DNA of 64,000 nt from an uncultured bacterium (lineage in GTDB: Bacteria > Bacteroidota > Bacteroidia > Sphingobacteriales > Sphingobacteriaceae): contig CAIKLP010000037.1 of the NCBI GenBank assembly GCA_903828245.1, positions 1 through 64,000 on the forward strand, written 5' to 3'. Shown here in pieces: positions 44,412 to 53,912 of this stretch; position 1 is the first letter of the stretch; each line of letters begins with the position of its first letter. Both the position numbers and the translations under genes were made by a program. The notes below the pieces were generated by a model. That model saw nothing but the letters and a program-made list of their open reading frames with translations. It ran no database searches and was not told the origin of the DNA.

Positions 44412-45461
44412 ATGAAGGAAATAGCCCAACAACTCATTGCCTGGTATCATCAAAACAAGCGTGACTTGCCTTGGAGAAACACGCAAGACCCTTATAAAAT
44501 ATGGCTTTCGGAGATAATTCTCCAACAAACCAGGGTAGAACAGGGTACACCTTATTACCTGCATTTTATAGAAACCTATCCTACTGTTTTTGATTTAGCC
44601 AATGCACCAGAAGCACAAGTATTGCGATCTTGGCAAGGTTTAGGCTATTATTCTAGGGCCAGAAACCTTCATTTTGCCGCAAAAGAAGTGCTTGCTAAGT
44701 ATAATGGCGAATTTCCAAACAATTATGAAACCTTGATGCAATTAAAAGGCGTTGGCGAATATACTGCTGCAGCTATTGCTTCATTTGCCTTTGGGGAGGC
44801 CAAAGCGGTTGTGGACGGCAATGTTTTTAGGCTGCTTGCTAGATTGTTTAATATTGCTACGCCCATCAATACAGGGGCTGGCAAGAAAGAATTTACTGTT
44901 TTGGCTAATCAATTAATAGACCAAGAAAATCCAGCCTTGTTTAATCAGGCCATTATGGAATTTGGTGCCATGCAATGTAAACCAAAGCCCATTTGCGAAA
45001 CATGTCCTTTTCAACAATATTGTTCGGCATATGAACAGCAAAACATCGATCAATTACCCGTTAAAAACAATAAATTAAAAATCAGAGCACGCTATTTTCA
45101 TTATTTGCATATCGAACACGAAGGCGGATTGTATATTAATCGTAGAATAGGAAAAGATATTTGGCAACATTTATATGAAATGCCCTTAATAGAAACAGTA
45201 TCGGAATTACCCGAAAATGAAATGATGCAAAACGCAGAATGGCAAAATATTTTTGCTGATGCCACCATTACGATTCAACATATTTCCACAACATTTAAAC
45301 ATGTTTTAACACATCAGCACATTTATGCCAAATTTTGGAAAATCAACGTTAGCCCCGAATGGCATAAAAATCAAGCATTCTATCAATATATAAAGGATGA
45401 CGAATTAAAGATTTATCCAATCCCAAGATTAATTGAACAGTACTTTCAAAAAAATACTTAA
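44412..45461 (+). CDS. mutY: A/G-specific adenine glycosylase
   Basis: MutY removes adenine mispaired with 8-oxoguanine. The 349-residue protein has the HhH-GPD core: Glu34 in WLSEIILQQTR, the hairpin LKGVGEYTAAAIASF and catalytic Asp135 in VVDGNVFRLL. An iron-sulfur cluster motif follows with Cys189, Cys195, Cys198 and Cys204. A NUDIX-like 8-oxoG-recognition domain occupies the C-terminus. The first cysteine spacing is C-x5-C instead of the usual C-x6-C. ssb follows after 27 bases, then gldE and gldD, a conserved Bacteroidota order. Confidence 0.94.
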   Translation: MKEIAQQLIAWYHQNKRDLPWRNTQDPYKIWLSEIILQQTRVEQGTPYYLHFIETYPTVFDLANAPEAQVLRSWQGLGYYSRARNLHFAAKEVLAKYNGEFPNNYETLMQLKGVGEYTAAAIASFAFGEAKAVVDGNVFRLLARLFNIATPINTGAGKKEFTVLANQLIDQENPALFNQAIMEFGAMQCKPKPICETCPFQQYCSAYEQQNIDQLPVKNNKLKIRARYFHYLHIEHEGGLYINRRIGKDIWQHLYEMPLIETVSELPENEMMQNAEWQNIFADATITIQHISTTFKHVLTHQHIYAKFWKINVSPEWHKNQAFYQYIKDDELKIYPIPRLIEQYFQKNT

Positions 45462-45488
45462 CTTTATTTTGTATTTAAATTATATAAT

Positions 45489-45905
45489 ATGTCAGGAGTA
45501 AACAAAGTAATTTTAGTTGGACATTTGGGCAAGGACCCAGAAGTTAGACATTTAGAAAATGGGGTAGCTGTAGCTTCGTTTTCTCTGGCAACAACCGAAA
45601 CGTACACGAATAAAGCCGGAGAAAAATCCGAGCAGACCGAGTGGCACAACATTGTATTGTGGAGGGGATTGGCAGAGGTAGCGGAAAAGTACTTGAAAAA
45701 AGGAAAACAGATTTATGTGGAGGGGAAAATAAGAACCCGTTCTTGGGATGACAAAGAAGGTATCAAGCGTTATACAACAGAGATTGTTGGCGACAGCTTT
45801 ACCATGCTTGGCAAGAAAGAGGACGGAGCTAATTCAAATCCTATCAATCAAGCTGTTAGCGCACCCGCTACTACAGATGAAATAGGTGATGGTTTGCCAT
45901 TTTAA
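45489..45905 (+). CDS. ssb: Single-stranded DNA-binding protein
   Basis: SSB coats single-stranded DNA in replication and repair. The 138-residue protein begins [19 protein letters not shown] and has the OB-fold motifs [36 protein letters not shown] short linker and the C-terminal partner-binding tip DGLPF (usual form DDIPF) follow. Length is short for SSB (typical 150-180), reflecting a brief linker. Its stop overlaps the gldE start by one base. Confidence 0.96.
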   Translation: MSGVNKVILVGHLGKDPEVRHLENGVAVASFSLATTETYTNKAGEKSEQTEWHNIVLWRGLAEVAEKYLKKGKQIYVEGKIRTRSWDDKEGIKRYTTEIVGDSFTMLGKKEDGANSNPINQAVSAPATTDEIGDGLPF

Positions 45906-47260
45906 TGTTCACAAATCAATCAATTTTGGAAACAAACGCAGATCCTTATCCTAGTCTAGTCAGTGTAATTGGTCAGGTTCCATATTTGGAACCCGGCCAA
46001 TTATTTTTTTACCTATTTGCTATTTTAATCTTTACTTTTTTATTAGGATTAATGAATGCAGCAAATATCGCATTTAATAATATCAGCGAGAGCCATATTT
46101 TTCTATTAAAAAAATCGGAAGAATCAGATGACACAAAAATACTCGCACTACTAGACAAACCGGCTACTTTAAAAGCAGCAATTGTTATTGCACAAACAAT
46201 TTTATTGGTTGCTATTGTTGCCATTGCAGTTACGCTGCTCGATCGTATCGTATTTTTCCCACAATACCTATTTTTAGGCATTTTACTTAAATTAATTTTC
46301 ATTGCTATTTATTTATTATTAACAGCAATGTATGTGCCCATTGTTTATGCGCAAAAACATCATCTATTATTTGTAAGAAAAATAACGGGTTTAATTCGAT
46401 TTATTCAATGGTTACTTAAACCGCTCATTCTATTGATGCTATTGCTAACTAGGGCTATTAATAAAGTGGTAAAACCGCCCTTTCAATTTTCAGAAAAAGA
46501 ATTCGATCAATTATTAGATTCTGATTTAATTAACGAAGAGAATGAAGACGAACAAGTTATTTTAAAAGGTATTGCAAATTTTGGAAATATTTCTGTGAAA
46601 CAAATTATGCGAAACAGAATGGATATGGTTGCCTTATCTATTGATTTGAATTTTGAAGAAGTTTTTCAAACAATAAAAGACACCCGATATTCTAGGATTC
46701 CAATTTTTGAAAAAAACTTAGACACTATTAAAGGCATTATTTTTATAAAAGATATTTTAATTTACAGAGAACAAACTAATTTTGATTGGAGAAAATTAAT
46801 CAGACCGGGTTTCTTTGTACCAGAGAATAAAAAAATTGACGACCTCTTAAAAGAATTCAGAGCAAAACATACGCATATAGCCATTGTGGTAGACGAATAC
46901 GGTGGAACGGCTGGATTGGTTACTTTAGAAGACATTTTAGAAGAAATTGTAGGCGACATATCTGATGAGTATGATGAAGCCGATGATGAATTAAGGTATT
47001 CTAAATTAGATGAATTTAATTATGTGTTTGATGGTAAAACACCCATCAACGATTTGTGTAAAGTATTAGCCATTGCAGATGACATATTCGATGAAGTAAG
47101 AGTGGAGGCAGATACTATTGGTGGTTTAGTCTTAGCTATTGCGGGCCGCTTTTTATTTATCAATGAAAAAGTGGTTTTTGATAATTTTACTTTTACTATA
47201 GAATCTGCAGATAGACGAAGGATAAAAAGAGTTAAGCTGACTATTAATAAATCATTGTAA
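45905..47260 (+). CDS. gldE: Gliding motility-associated membrane protein GldE (CNNM/CBS type)
   Basis: The 451-residue protein has about four hydrophobic segments in the first 185 residues (CNNM domain), a CBS pair at about 230-345 (IMRNRMDMVALSIDLNFEEVF, HTHIAIVVDEYGGTAGLVTLEDILEEIVGDI) and a C-terminal CorC/HlyC domain. This is the hemolysin/CorC layout. Its position between ssb and gldD identifies it as GldE, which in Flavobacterium can compensate for some gldD defects. The start overlaps the ssb stop and its end overlaps gldD, so translation is coupled. Confidence 0.92.
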   Translation: MFTNQSILETNADPYPSLVSVIGQVPYLEPGQLFFYLFAILIFTFLLGLMNAANIAFNNISESHIFLLKKSEESDDTKILALLDKPATLKAAIVIAQTILLVAIVAIAVTLLDRIVFFPQYLFLGILLKLIFIAIYLLLTAMYVPIVYAQKHHLLFVRKITGLIRFIQWLLKPLILLMLLLTRAINKVVKPPFQFSEKEFDQLLDSDLINEENEDEQVILKGIANFGNISVKQIMRNRMDMVALSIDLNFEEVFQTIKDTRYSRIPIFEKNLDTIKGIIFIKDILIYREQTNFDWRKLIRPGFFVPENKKIDDLLKEFRAKHTHIAIVVDEYGGTAGLVTLEDILEEIVGDISDEYDEADDELRYSKLDEFNYVFDGKTPINDLCKVLAIADDIFDEVRVEADTIGGLVLAIAGRFLFINEKVVFDNFTFTIESADRRRIKRVKLTINKSL

Positions 47261-47838
47261 TGTCTAGATATTTTATTTTTTATTTTTTATTTTTCATTTT
47301 TGCTGCTACGGCTTGCCAAAACGATTATGCACCCAAACCGAGGGGTTATTATCGCATCAATTTACCCGAAAAAAAATATCAAGAGTACCAGTCAGGATGC
47401 AACTATAGCTTTAAAATTCCTACTTATGCTGCTGTTTGGAACGATAGCTCCGAACACACCAATGCTTGTTGGAAAAATGTGGTCTTTCCGAGTTTAAATG
47501 GTAGAATTCATTTAAGTTATTATGCAATAAATTCTCCAAAAGAATTAATTGCATTAATGGAAAATGCGAGAAAGCTTGCCTTTAAACATACCATAAAAGC
47601 GGAAGGTATTGATGAGAGTAGAATTAATAATCCAAAGCATCATGTATATGGTTTGTATTACGAGATAGCAGGCAATACAGCTTCTTCGGTTCAATTTTTT
47701 GTAACTGATAGCACTAAACATTTTTTAAGAGGCGCATTATATTTTTATGCAGAACCTCAGGCAGATTCTTTGGCTCCACTTATTAAGTTTGTGAAAAAAG
47801 ACATCAATGTACTATTAGCAAGTTTGGAGTGGAAGTAA
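47260..47838 (+). CDS. gldD: Gliding motility lipoprotein GldD
   Basis: The 192-residue protein has a lipoprotein signal (FLFFIFAATACQND, lipid cysteine at residue 19). It carries the GldD hallmark PKPRGYYRINLPEKKYQEY, then a globular domain with SFKIPTYAAVW and FVTDSTKHFLRGALYFY. GldD is needed for gliding and T9SS function in Flavobacterium, though its exact role is not settled. It overlaps gldE by one base and converges on the next gene with a one-base gap. Confidence 0.92.
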   Translation: MSRYFIFYFLFFIFAATACQNDYAPKPRGYYRINLPEKKYQEYQSGCNYSFKIPTYAAVWNDSSEHTNACWKNVVFPSLNGRIHLSYYAINSPKELIALMENARKLAFKHTIKAEGIDESRINNPKHHVYGLYYEIAGNTASSVQFFVTDSTKHFLRGALYFYAEPQADSLAPLIKFVKKDINVLLASLEWK

Positions 47839-47839
47839 A

Positions 47840-50800
47840 TTAAAAATCTAAACTCAAAGAGACATAATAAACAGGAATTTTATTAACCACATTATTTTGC
47901 ACTCCCCAAGCCATATCAAATCTTACAAAATAACCTAATAGCCTAGATCTTGCACCCCATCCATAGCCACCTACAATTGGGTATTTGGGTTCTATAATGG
48001 TTACTTTAACGGGTGATCCTTGCACCTCTATCTTGTTGAACCTATTTTCTATACTAAAAGGATCGGAGCCCAACCAAGCTGCACCAACATCTGCAAATGG
48101 CATTATCTGAAAATTCTTAATAAAGTCCGACTTGATGGGTCTATTTAATAGGTAAGCAAAAACTGGAATTCTAAGTTCGGCATTTGCCACTAAAAAATTA
48201 TTTCCATTTCTAATGTTCTGGTTAAAGCCTCTTAAGTTTGTGGCCAAGGCTTGGTATTTATAATCTCTCGTTTTATCAATTTGAATACCATTGTTAAACT
48301 TAGGTATAAACCAACTATCTACGCCGCCTAAATAGTACATTACCTTTTGTGATGCAATAGAACTAGAACCTGCTAGTCTACCTGCAAAAATTATTTGGCG
48401 AGTTAGTTTTTGATAATGTCTAAAATCAAAACCAATGTTGACCATTTTATTTTTCGTATCATCTATGTCTAAAAATTCTTCGATGTAAAGCTTATATCTA
48501 CTGCCATTGTAGAGGTTCAAGCCTTTGTTAATCGTATTATCATAAACATATTCTACTCTAAAACCAATATTGTTGCTATTGAAATTAGGCAGGTTTAAAC
48601 TAAAACTATCTGTCGCTAAAGTAATTCTTTCGTCTCTTCTATAAAAGATAGCAGTTTTAATAGCACTTTGTTCGTTGAAAGGATATTTTAAAATACTTTT
48701 AAATTCATAGCTATTGGTTCTATTCGCACCAACACCTTGGTAATCGTCTCCACCTTGTTTGTAAAAAATAAATTGTTTATCAATTCTTTTTTTCAAATTT
48801 TCATAACTCAAAAAATATTCTGGAATGGTTAAGTTACCAGATAACCTAAAGCCGCCAATAAAACGATAATCTTCTAATAAATCAGCAGCGCCCACTTTTA
48901 TCAATGCATTGATGGCAGCGTTTATGTAAATAGGTCCAACACCTGTAAATTGTTGGTAGCTATTGGTGATTAAGCTATTATCAACTTGACTCACAATATA
49001 ACTGGTCGAAAAACTTGGCAAATATGGAATGGGTGCAGATTTTGAAAAGTAATCGTCGAGGCTTTTTTCTTTATTTGTTTTCTTTTTTTTCTTTTCTGAT
49101 AAATAAATAATTTGATTCCCACTTGCCGTTTGAATATTTATCGGAATTGTTTTTTCACTTTTTATTCTTGGAAAGGTTGTTTGAAAAAAGTAATCGTTAG
49201 AGATTGGAATATTAACTTGCCCTGTATCTTTTATAGCCGCTAAAGAATCTTCTATTCTGCTGTTTTGAATAGAATCCAATAATGCAATTGCCGCTAATTT
49301 TTTTTGATTGTTAAATTTGAGCAGCATTTTTTCCAATTGCGTTTTTTTCTTCATCGAAAAATTGGTCCAAAGGCTAGTGTCGGTATTTCCTTCTGGAGCA
49401 ATCAATCCAAATTTTAAATTATTATTCGACAACATGTCGGTGATGATTCTACTTTTTTTACTGATATCGTGTTTGTCAATATTTCTATCATAATTACTAT
49501 GCTGTATTGTACTAAAGGAGTCTTTGTACACTACTATAGTGGTATCGTAATAAAATATGGTGGTATCGTATTGATAAGCAATAGCCGAGTCGAGCGAGAG
49601 AATTTTTCTATTGACAACACCACTTTGATCTGTTAAATAAGCAATTTTATCTTTAGCATATTCAATCGGCTTCGTTTCATTATCAAAAGGGGTATTGATT
49701 ATTCTTTTACATTCATTCGATGTTTTGGTTAAATCAAAAAGAAATAAATCATAATTATTAATCATTGGAAAGTTTTTAAAAACTTCTTTCGCTAATGTAT
49801 CCGCAATTCTATTAGAACTAAAAACAATTTTATTAGCACGGTCATAAAATCTCGGATTTAAATCGTCGAACCAGTCGTCGGTAATTTGTTCATCTCTTCT
49901 CGAAATAATGTCAAATAAGTAAAGATCGGATTGACCATTTTTTACTGCAGACAAAACCCATTTTCTACCATCTGCCGAATAATCTAAATCAAGTATTTTT
50001 TCATACTTGTACATTTTAATTAAATAATCATCTTTTTTGTTTGCCAGGTTGAGCACTTTAATTTGTGGCATACTTTTTTGTTCGTGGCTAATGGCTAGCA
50101 ACAAACTACTGGGGTGCCAGGTAATGGTAACATCTTCATTATCAGAAACAAATGAGCTGCTTTTAACCCCTGATTTGTAAACCTTTTTGGTTTTTTGGGT
50201 ATTTAAATCCAGCACATAAACTTTTATTTTACCTCTTTTATTAATGACGTAAGCCAGTTTCTTCCCATCTGGGCTGTATTTAAATGTTTTATAGTCTAGT
50301 GTAGCATTTCTTTTTTTACCTAAATGCACAAACTGTTTTAGCTTTGTCTCTTCCGATATTGCATTACTGGAATTCAGATATTGTTTCTTATAAAAGTTGA
50401 GCCATGCTTCGCCAAGCTCTTTAAAATCTAAACCCACAATATAAATAAAACCGTTTTCGGCATTTCTATTTACACGGGTCATGTATATAATGTTGGATAT
50501 AGAAGAAGAACCAAAATTATCTACAATATATTTCCAAATAGAATGTCCAGCAGTTTTTGCATCTGTACTGGCCATTCGATTAAACTTTTTATATCGCCCA
50601 TTTAAAATACCATCTTTTAGCGAATTGTCTAAATCTACATTCCAAGGTTCTGCTATATACGATTTTAAACCAGGCACAAACCAGTCTGGGAGTGTTAATA
50701 GAGTTGAGTTTGAAAGCTTTTCTTGTAAATTACCGCCGTATAATAATTCATTAATTAACACTTCGGCAATACCAGCTCTAATCTGATTATATAAGTGTTC

Positions 50801-51208
50801 GGTATTGCCGTCAAAATAAATAAATAATTTATTGCCAACAATTGGCGTAATGCCTCCAATGTTTTGTTGTTGATCGGTAATTAATCCTAAATTAGTTTGT
50901 ACTAGATCGCTTAATTTATTATAAGCTAAAATTTCTATTCGACCGGCTAATTTATAATCTAAGGTATTTTCAATCTCTTTTAAATTTTGTTCGGCTATTC
51001 TACCAACCATAGCGCCTAATTCTTTTCCTTCTTTATAATAATAAGTATCGAAATGTGGAGAATGATAATAGAACCATTGAAACTCTTTGAATTGAACCCT
51101 GTTTTTTCCAAATTCGGTTTGCGAGCCCTGAGCCTGACCATAGCAAAGCCCTATTAGGTTAAAGCCTAATACCATTAAGGTTAATATACAACGAACAATA
51201 GGGTTCAT
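47840..51208 (-). CDS. Outer-membrane protein: PD40 (TolB-like) repeats fused to a BamA-like barrel
   Basis: The 1122-residue protein has a signal peptide ending near residue 26. An N-terminal region has a protease-like look (TLLTLPDWFVPGLKSYIAEPWN) without a clear catalytic motif. TolB/PD40 WD-like repeats lie at about 300-520 (FKYSPDGKKLAYVINKRGKIKVYVLDL, LDYSADGRKWVLSAVKNGQSDLYLFD). A Lys-rich linker is near 735-745. A C-terminal BamA/surface-antigen type barrel (about 770-1122) ends in a phenylalanine (YYVSLSLDF), as expected of outer-membrane barrels. The role is unknown. Convergent with gldD, with one base between them. Confidence 0.82.
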   Translation of the reverse strand: MNPIVRCILTLMVLGFNLIGLCYGQAQGSQTEFGKNRVQFKEFQWFYYHSPHFDTYYYKEGKELGAMVGRIAEQNLKEIENTLDYKLAGRIEILAYNKLSDLVQTNLGLITDQQQNIGGITPIVGNKLFIYFDGNTEHLYNQIRAGIAEVLINELLYGGNLQEKLSNSTLLTLPDWFVPGLKSYIAEPWNVDLDNSLKDGILNGRYKKFNRMASTDAKTAGHSIWKYIVDNFGSSSISNIIYMTRVNRNAENGFIYIVGLDFKELGEAWLNFYKKQYLNSSNAISEETKLKQFVHLGKKRNATLDYKTFKYSPDGKKLAYVINKRGKIKVYVLDLNTQKTKKVYKSGVKSSSFVSDNEDVTITWHPSSLLLAISHEQKSMPQIKVLNLANKKDDYLIKMYKYEKILDLDYSADGRKWVLSAVKNGQSDLYLFDIISRRDEQITDDWFDDLNPRFYDRANKIVFSSNRIADTLAKEVFKNFPMINNYDLFLFDLTKTSNECKRIINTPFDNETKPIEYAKDKIAYLTDQSGVVNRKILSLDSAIAYQYDTTIFYYDTTIVVYKDSFSTIQHSNYDRNIDKHDISKKSRIITDMLSNNNLKFGLIAPEGNTDTSLWTNFSMKKKTQLEKMLLKFNNQKKLAAIALLDSIQNSRIEDSLAAIKDTGQVNIPISNDYFFQTTFPRIKSEKTIPINIQTASGNQIIYLSEKKKKKTNKEKSLDDYFSKSAPIPYLPSFSTSYIVSQVDNSLITNSYQQFTGVGPIYINAAINALIKVGAADLLEDYRFIGGFRLSGNLTIPEYFLSYENLKKRIDKQFIFYKQGGDDYQGVGANRTNSYEFKSILKYPFNEQSAIKTAIFYRRDERITLATDSFSLNLPNFNSNNIGFRVEYVYDNTINKGLNLYNGSRYKLYIEEFLDIDDTKNKMVNIGFDFRHYQKLTRQIIFAGRLAGSSSIASQKVMYYLGGVDSWFIPKFNNGIQIDKTRDYKYQALATNLRGFNQNIRNGNNFLVANAELRIPVFAYLLNRPIKSDFIKNFQIMPFADVGAAWLGSDPFSIENRFNKIEVQGSPVKVTIIEPKYPIVGGYGWGARSRLLGYFVRFDMAWGVQNNVVNKIPVYYVSLSLDF

Positions 51209-51293
51209 GGCTTAAATGCAGGATATTCGAATTTAGTTATTTATTTACAGCTATCGAATAAAATATCTTATTTTTAACCTATAAATTCGGATT

Positions 51294-51932
51294 ATGTTAA
51301 CCATTAAAGCTTTTACTTTTAATGCATTTCAAGAAAACACTTATGTGATTTATAATGAGCATGCAACAGCAATTATTATTGACCCAGGCTGTTATGAAGT
51401 GTCGGAGCAACAAGTGCTACTCGATTTTATTGAAACAAATAAGTTAGAAGTTAAACGAATGCTGTTTACACATGCACACATAGATCATGTATTGGGTGCA
51501 GCATTCATAGAAAAAAAATTTGGTTTAAAAATGGAAATGCACGAGTTGGAATTGAGCGTATGGCGCGCAATTCCTAGTTATGCAAGCAATTACGGATTTG
51601 TTTATCAAGCAGCAGAGGAACCGGATTCTTTTTTATCAATACAAGATACCATTCAATTAGGAACAGATATTTTAACAATTATTTTTACACCAGGACATTC
51701 ACCTGGCAGTATTTCCTTTTATTGTGAAGCGCAACAATTCATTATTGCTGGCGATGTATTATTTTTTAAAAGTATTGGCAGAACAGATTTAGCAGGTGGA
51801 AATTACGACACCTTAATTCAATCTATAAAAACAAATTTATTTACGTTGCCGGCAGATACAAAAGTTTATGCAGGGCATGGAATTACCACTAGCATAGGAC
51901 AAGAGCGCACACATAATCCATTTTTACAATAA
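51294..51932 (+). CDS. MBL-fold metallohydrolase, glyoxalase II-like
   Basis: The 212-residue protein has the metallo-beta-lactamase metal motif FTHAHIDHVLGA (THxHxDH), plus IIFTPGHSPGSISFY, GDVLFFKSIGRTDLAGG and a late VYAGHG histidine. This is the set seen in hydroxyacylglutathione hydrolase-like proteins. It lacks the long C-terminal domain of classic glyoxalase II, so the substrate may differ. The permease gene follows after one base, probably co-transcribed. Confidence 0.9.
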   Translation: MLTIKAFTFNAFQENTYVIYNEHATAIIIDPGCYEVSEQQVLLDFIETNKLEVKRMLFTHAHIDHVLGAAFIEKKFGLKMEMHELELSVWRAIPSYASNYGFVYQAAEEPDSFLSIQDTIQLGTDILTIIFTPGHSPGSISFYCEAQQFIIAGDVLFFKSIGRTDLAGGNYDTLIQSIKTNLFTLPADTKVYAGHGITTSIGQERTHNPFLQ

Positions 51933-51933
51933 A

Positions 51934-53175
51934 ATGCGAACCGAATTTTTCATCGCTAAGCGATATTTATTTGCAAAAAAATCGACCAATGCCATTACCT
52001 GGATATCTTGGATCTCTGTAATAGGCGTAACCATTGGTACTGCCGCTTTATTTCTTATTCTTAGTGTATTTAACGGTTTTGAAGAACTGAATTTAATTTA
52101 TGCTAAAAAGTTAAGTCCAGATTTGAAAATTATTCCGAGCCTTGGCACAAAATTTAATAAGAGCAGTATAGATACCAATTTATTTATATCTCCTTCCATC
52201 AATTATTATGTAAATGTGTTGGAAGATAATGTTTTATTGAAATATAATAATTCACAATATTTTGCAACGCTCCGAGGGGTTAGCGAGCAATATTTACAGT
52301 CTAAAGAAATTGATTCTGTTTTAAGAGCAGGTACTTTTACTTTACATGAAAACGGACAAGCCTATGCCGTTATAGGTAAAGGAATAGAAAATGCATTGGG
52401 TATAGATATTACACAACCTATTGAACAAATTGTAGTACTAGCGCCAAAGCAAAATTCTCGTTTAAATACGCTAGATCCAGCTAGTTCTTTGAATTCTGCG
52501 GATATATATGCAAGTGGCATTTTTGCTGTTCAACAAGAAATGGATGAGCGTGTAATGTTTGTCCCTATTGATTTCGCGGAGAATTTATTTGCACAACAAA
52601 ACAAATTAAGCAGTGTCGACATCTATTTAAATGATGGGGAAGATATGTTAGCCTATCAAAAAATAATAGCCGCAAAGTTGCCTGCAAAATTTATGGTGAA
52701 AAACAGATTTCAATTAAACGAATCGCTCTATAAAGTTTTGAATACAGAAAGATGGGCAGTTTATTTAGTCTTAACTTTTATTTTAATTATTGCTATTTGT
52801 AATATTATAGGTTCGGTGACCATGTTAATTATTGATAAGAAAAAAGACATTGCAGTTTTAAGAACCTTAGGGGCAACTAAAAATCAGATTCAAAAAATCT
52901 ATTTTTATGAAGGCATGATGATTTCATTATTAGGTACTTTCATCGGATTATTTATTGGTGCTAGTTTTGCTATTTTACAAGCTAAATTTAAATTAATAAG
53001 TATTTATTCTTCTACTGGGGAGTATTTACAGGCTTATCCTGTTAAGTTGATATACACCGACTTTTTATTGGTTTTTGCTACGGTATTTATCATTGCATTT
53101 ATTGCTAATTGGTTCAGTGCGAAACAAAGCAGTAATGCAAGTCATCACATTAGGTGGGCAATTGCAGCTAATTAA
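51934..53175 (+). CDS. ABC transporter permease, LolC/LolE-like (FtsX family)
   Basis: The 413-residue protein has one N-terminal membrane segment (about 23-46, ISWISVIGVTIGTAALFLILSVF), a large periplasmic domain, then three C-terminal segments near 275-300, 322-348 and 372-395. DKKKDIAVLRTLGATKNQIQKIY is the FtsX-family coupling motif. LolC/LolE extract lipoproteins from the inner membrane for transfer to the outer membrane. No LolD ATPase is adjacent, as is common in Bacteroidota. Its last four bases overlap the convergent mqnB end. Confidence 0.88.
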   Translation: MRTEFFIAKRYLFAKKSTNAITWISWISVIGVTIGTAALFLILSVFNGFEELNLIYAKKLSPDLKIIPSLGTKFNKSSIDTNLFISPSINYYVNVLEDNVLLKYNNSQYFATLRGVSEQYLQSKEIDSVLRAGTFTLHENGQAYAVIGKGIENALGIDITQPIEQIVVLAPKQNSRLNTLDPASSLNSADIYASGIFAVQQEMDERVMFVPIDFAENLFAQQNKLSSVDIYLNDGEDMLAYQKIIAAKLPAKFMVKNRFQLNESLYKVLNTERWAVYLVLTFILIIAICNIIGSVTMLIIDKKKDIAVLRTLGATKNQIQKIYFYEGMMISLLGTFIGLFIGASFAILQAKFKLISIYSSTGEYLQAYPVKLIYTDFLLVFATVFIIAFIANWFSAKQSSNASHHIRWAIAAN

Positions 53176-53822
53176 ATACGGCTAAGTAATTCAATAAGGC
53201 TGCTATGTAAATTTTTTAGTGCCAAAGGAATATCCCAATTTTCTTTATTTCTTTTTTCTACATAATTAGAGATACTTCTAATTTGCAGGCATGGAATTTT
53301 TTCGTTCATACAACAAAAGAAAAAAGCAGCGCCTTCCATACTTTCTATTTGTGGATTATATAGATTTTGTGTTTGTAAAATACTACTTAATTTTCCATGT
53401 GTTTTATTTACAGTAATTGCCCTAACCTTTTGCATATGGGCTATTTGCACGCTGATGATATTTTGCTCTGGCACTAATTCTCCCCAAAGAAATGGAAATT
53501 CTTTAGGTGTTTGCAAACCTAGTTGTATCAATGATAAAAAAGAGTTGTCGTCTTCTGCGCCCATTTCGGCGAATAAATCTGATGTAATATGCAATACCTC
53601 ACCAATAGTTAATTTTCTATCGAATGCCCCAGCAATTCCAATATTTATGGCTAAATCAAAAGTGCTTTTATTGAGCATTTTGGTTATATGATAGGTGGTA
53701 TTAACCATACCCACGCCAGCAATTAAAAAGGTAATTTCATGTAATTTGTTTAAATCAACCGAAACCAAATTTTTAATTGGCTCAATCTCCATTTCGGTAG
53801 CCGCAACAATTAATATTTTCAT
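53172..53822 (-). CDS. mqnB: Futalosine hydrolase
   Basis: MqnB cleaves hypoxanthine from futalosine in the menaquinone futalosine pathway. The 216-residue product begins MKILIVAATEMEIEPI. Further nucleoside-phosphorylase-fold motifs are AGVGMVNTTYHI, NIGIAGAFD, GEVLHI and ESMEGAAFFFCC (with catalytic Glu/Asp positions), followed by LQIRSISNYVEKRNKENWD. MTA/SAH nucleosidase is the closest alternative; GAFD and NKENWDI favour MqnB. The ATG at 53822 is preferred over an upstream TTG at 53837. It pairs functionally with mqnD at 34.7 kb. Confidence 0.9.
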   Translation of the reverse strand: MKILIVAATEMEIEPIKNLVSVDLNKLHEITFLIAGVGMVNTTYHITKMLNKSTFDLAINIGIAGAFDRKLTIGEVLHITSDLFAEMGAEDDNSFLSLIQLGLQTPKEFPFLWGELVPEQNIISVQIAHMQKVRAITVNKTHGKLSSILQTQNLYNPQIESMEGAAFFFCCMNEKIPCLQIRSISNYVEKRNKENWDIPLALKNLHSSLIELLSRI

Positions 53823-53885
53823 ACACGAAATTAGCAAATAGCAGGAAATTTATTCAACAATTAGCAGATAAGCTCCTGCTTTATT

Positions 53886-53893
53886 TATATTTG
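53886..53893 (+). promoter_or_regulatory. -7 element of the PTPS/QueD-folE pair
   Basis: TATATTTG matches TAnnTTTG exactly, 19 bases before the ATG of the pterin gene. The -33 region is weak (TTA, no TTTG). Confidence 0.45.
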
Positions 53894-53912
53894 TAATTCA
53901 TATAGCTAAAAC

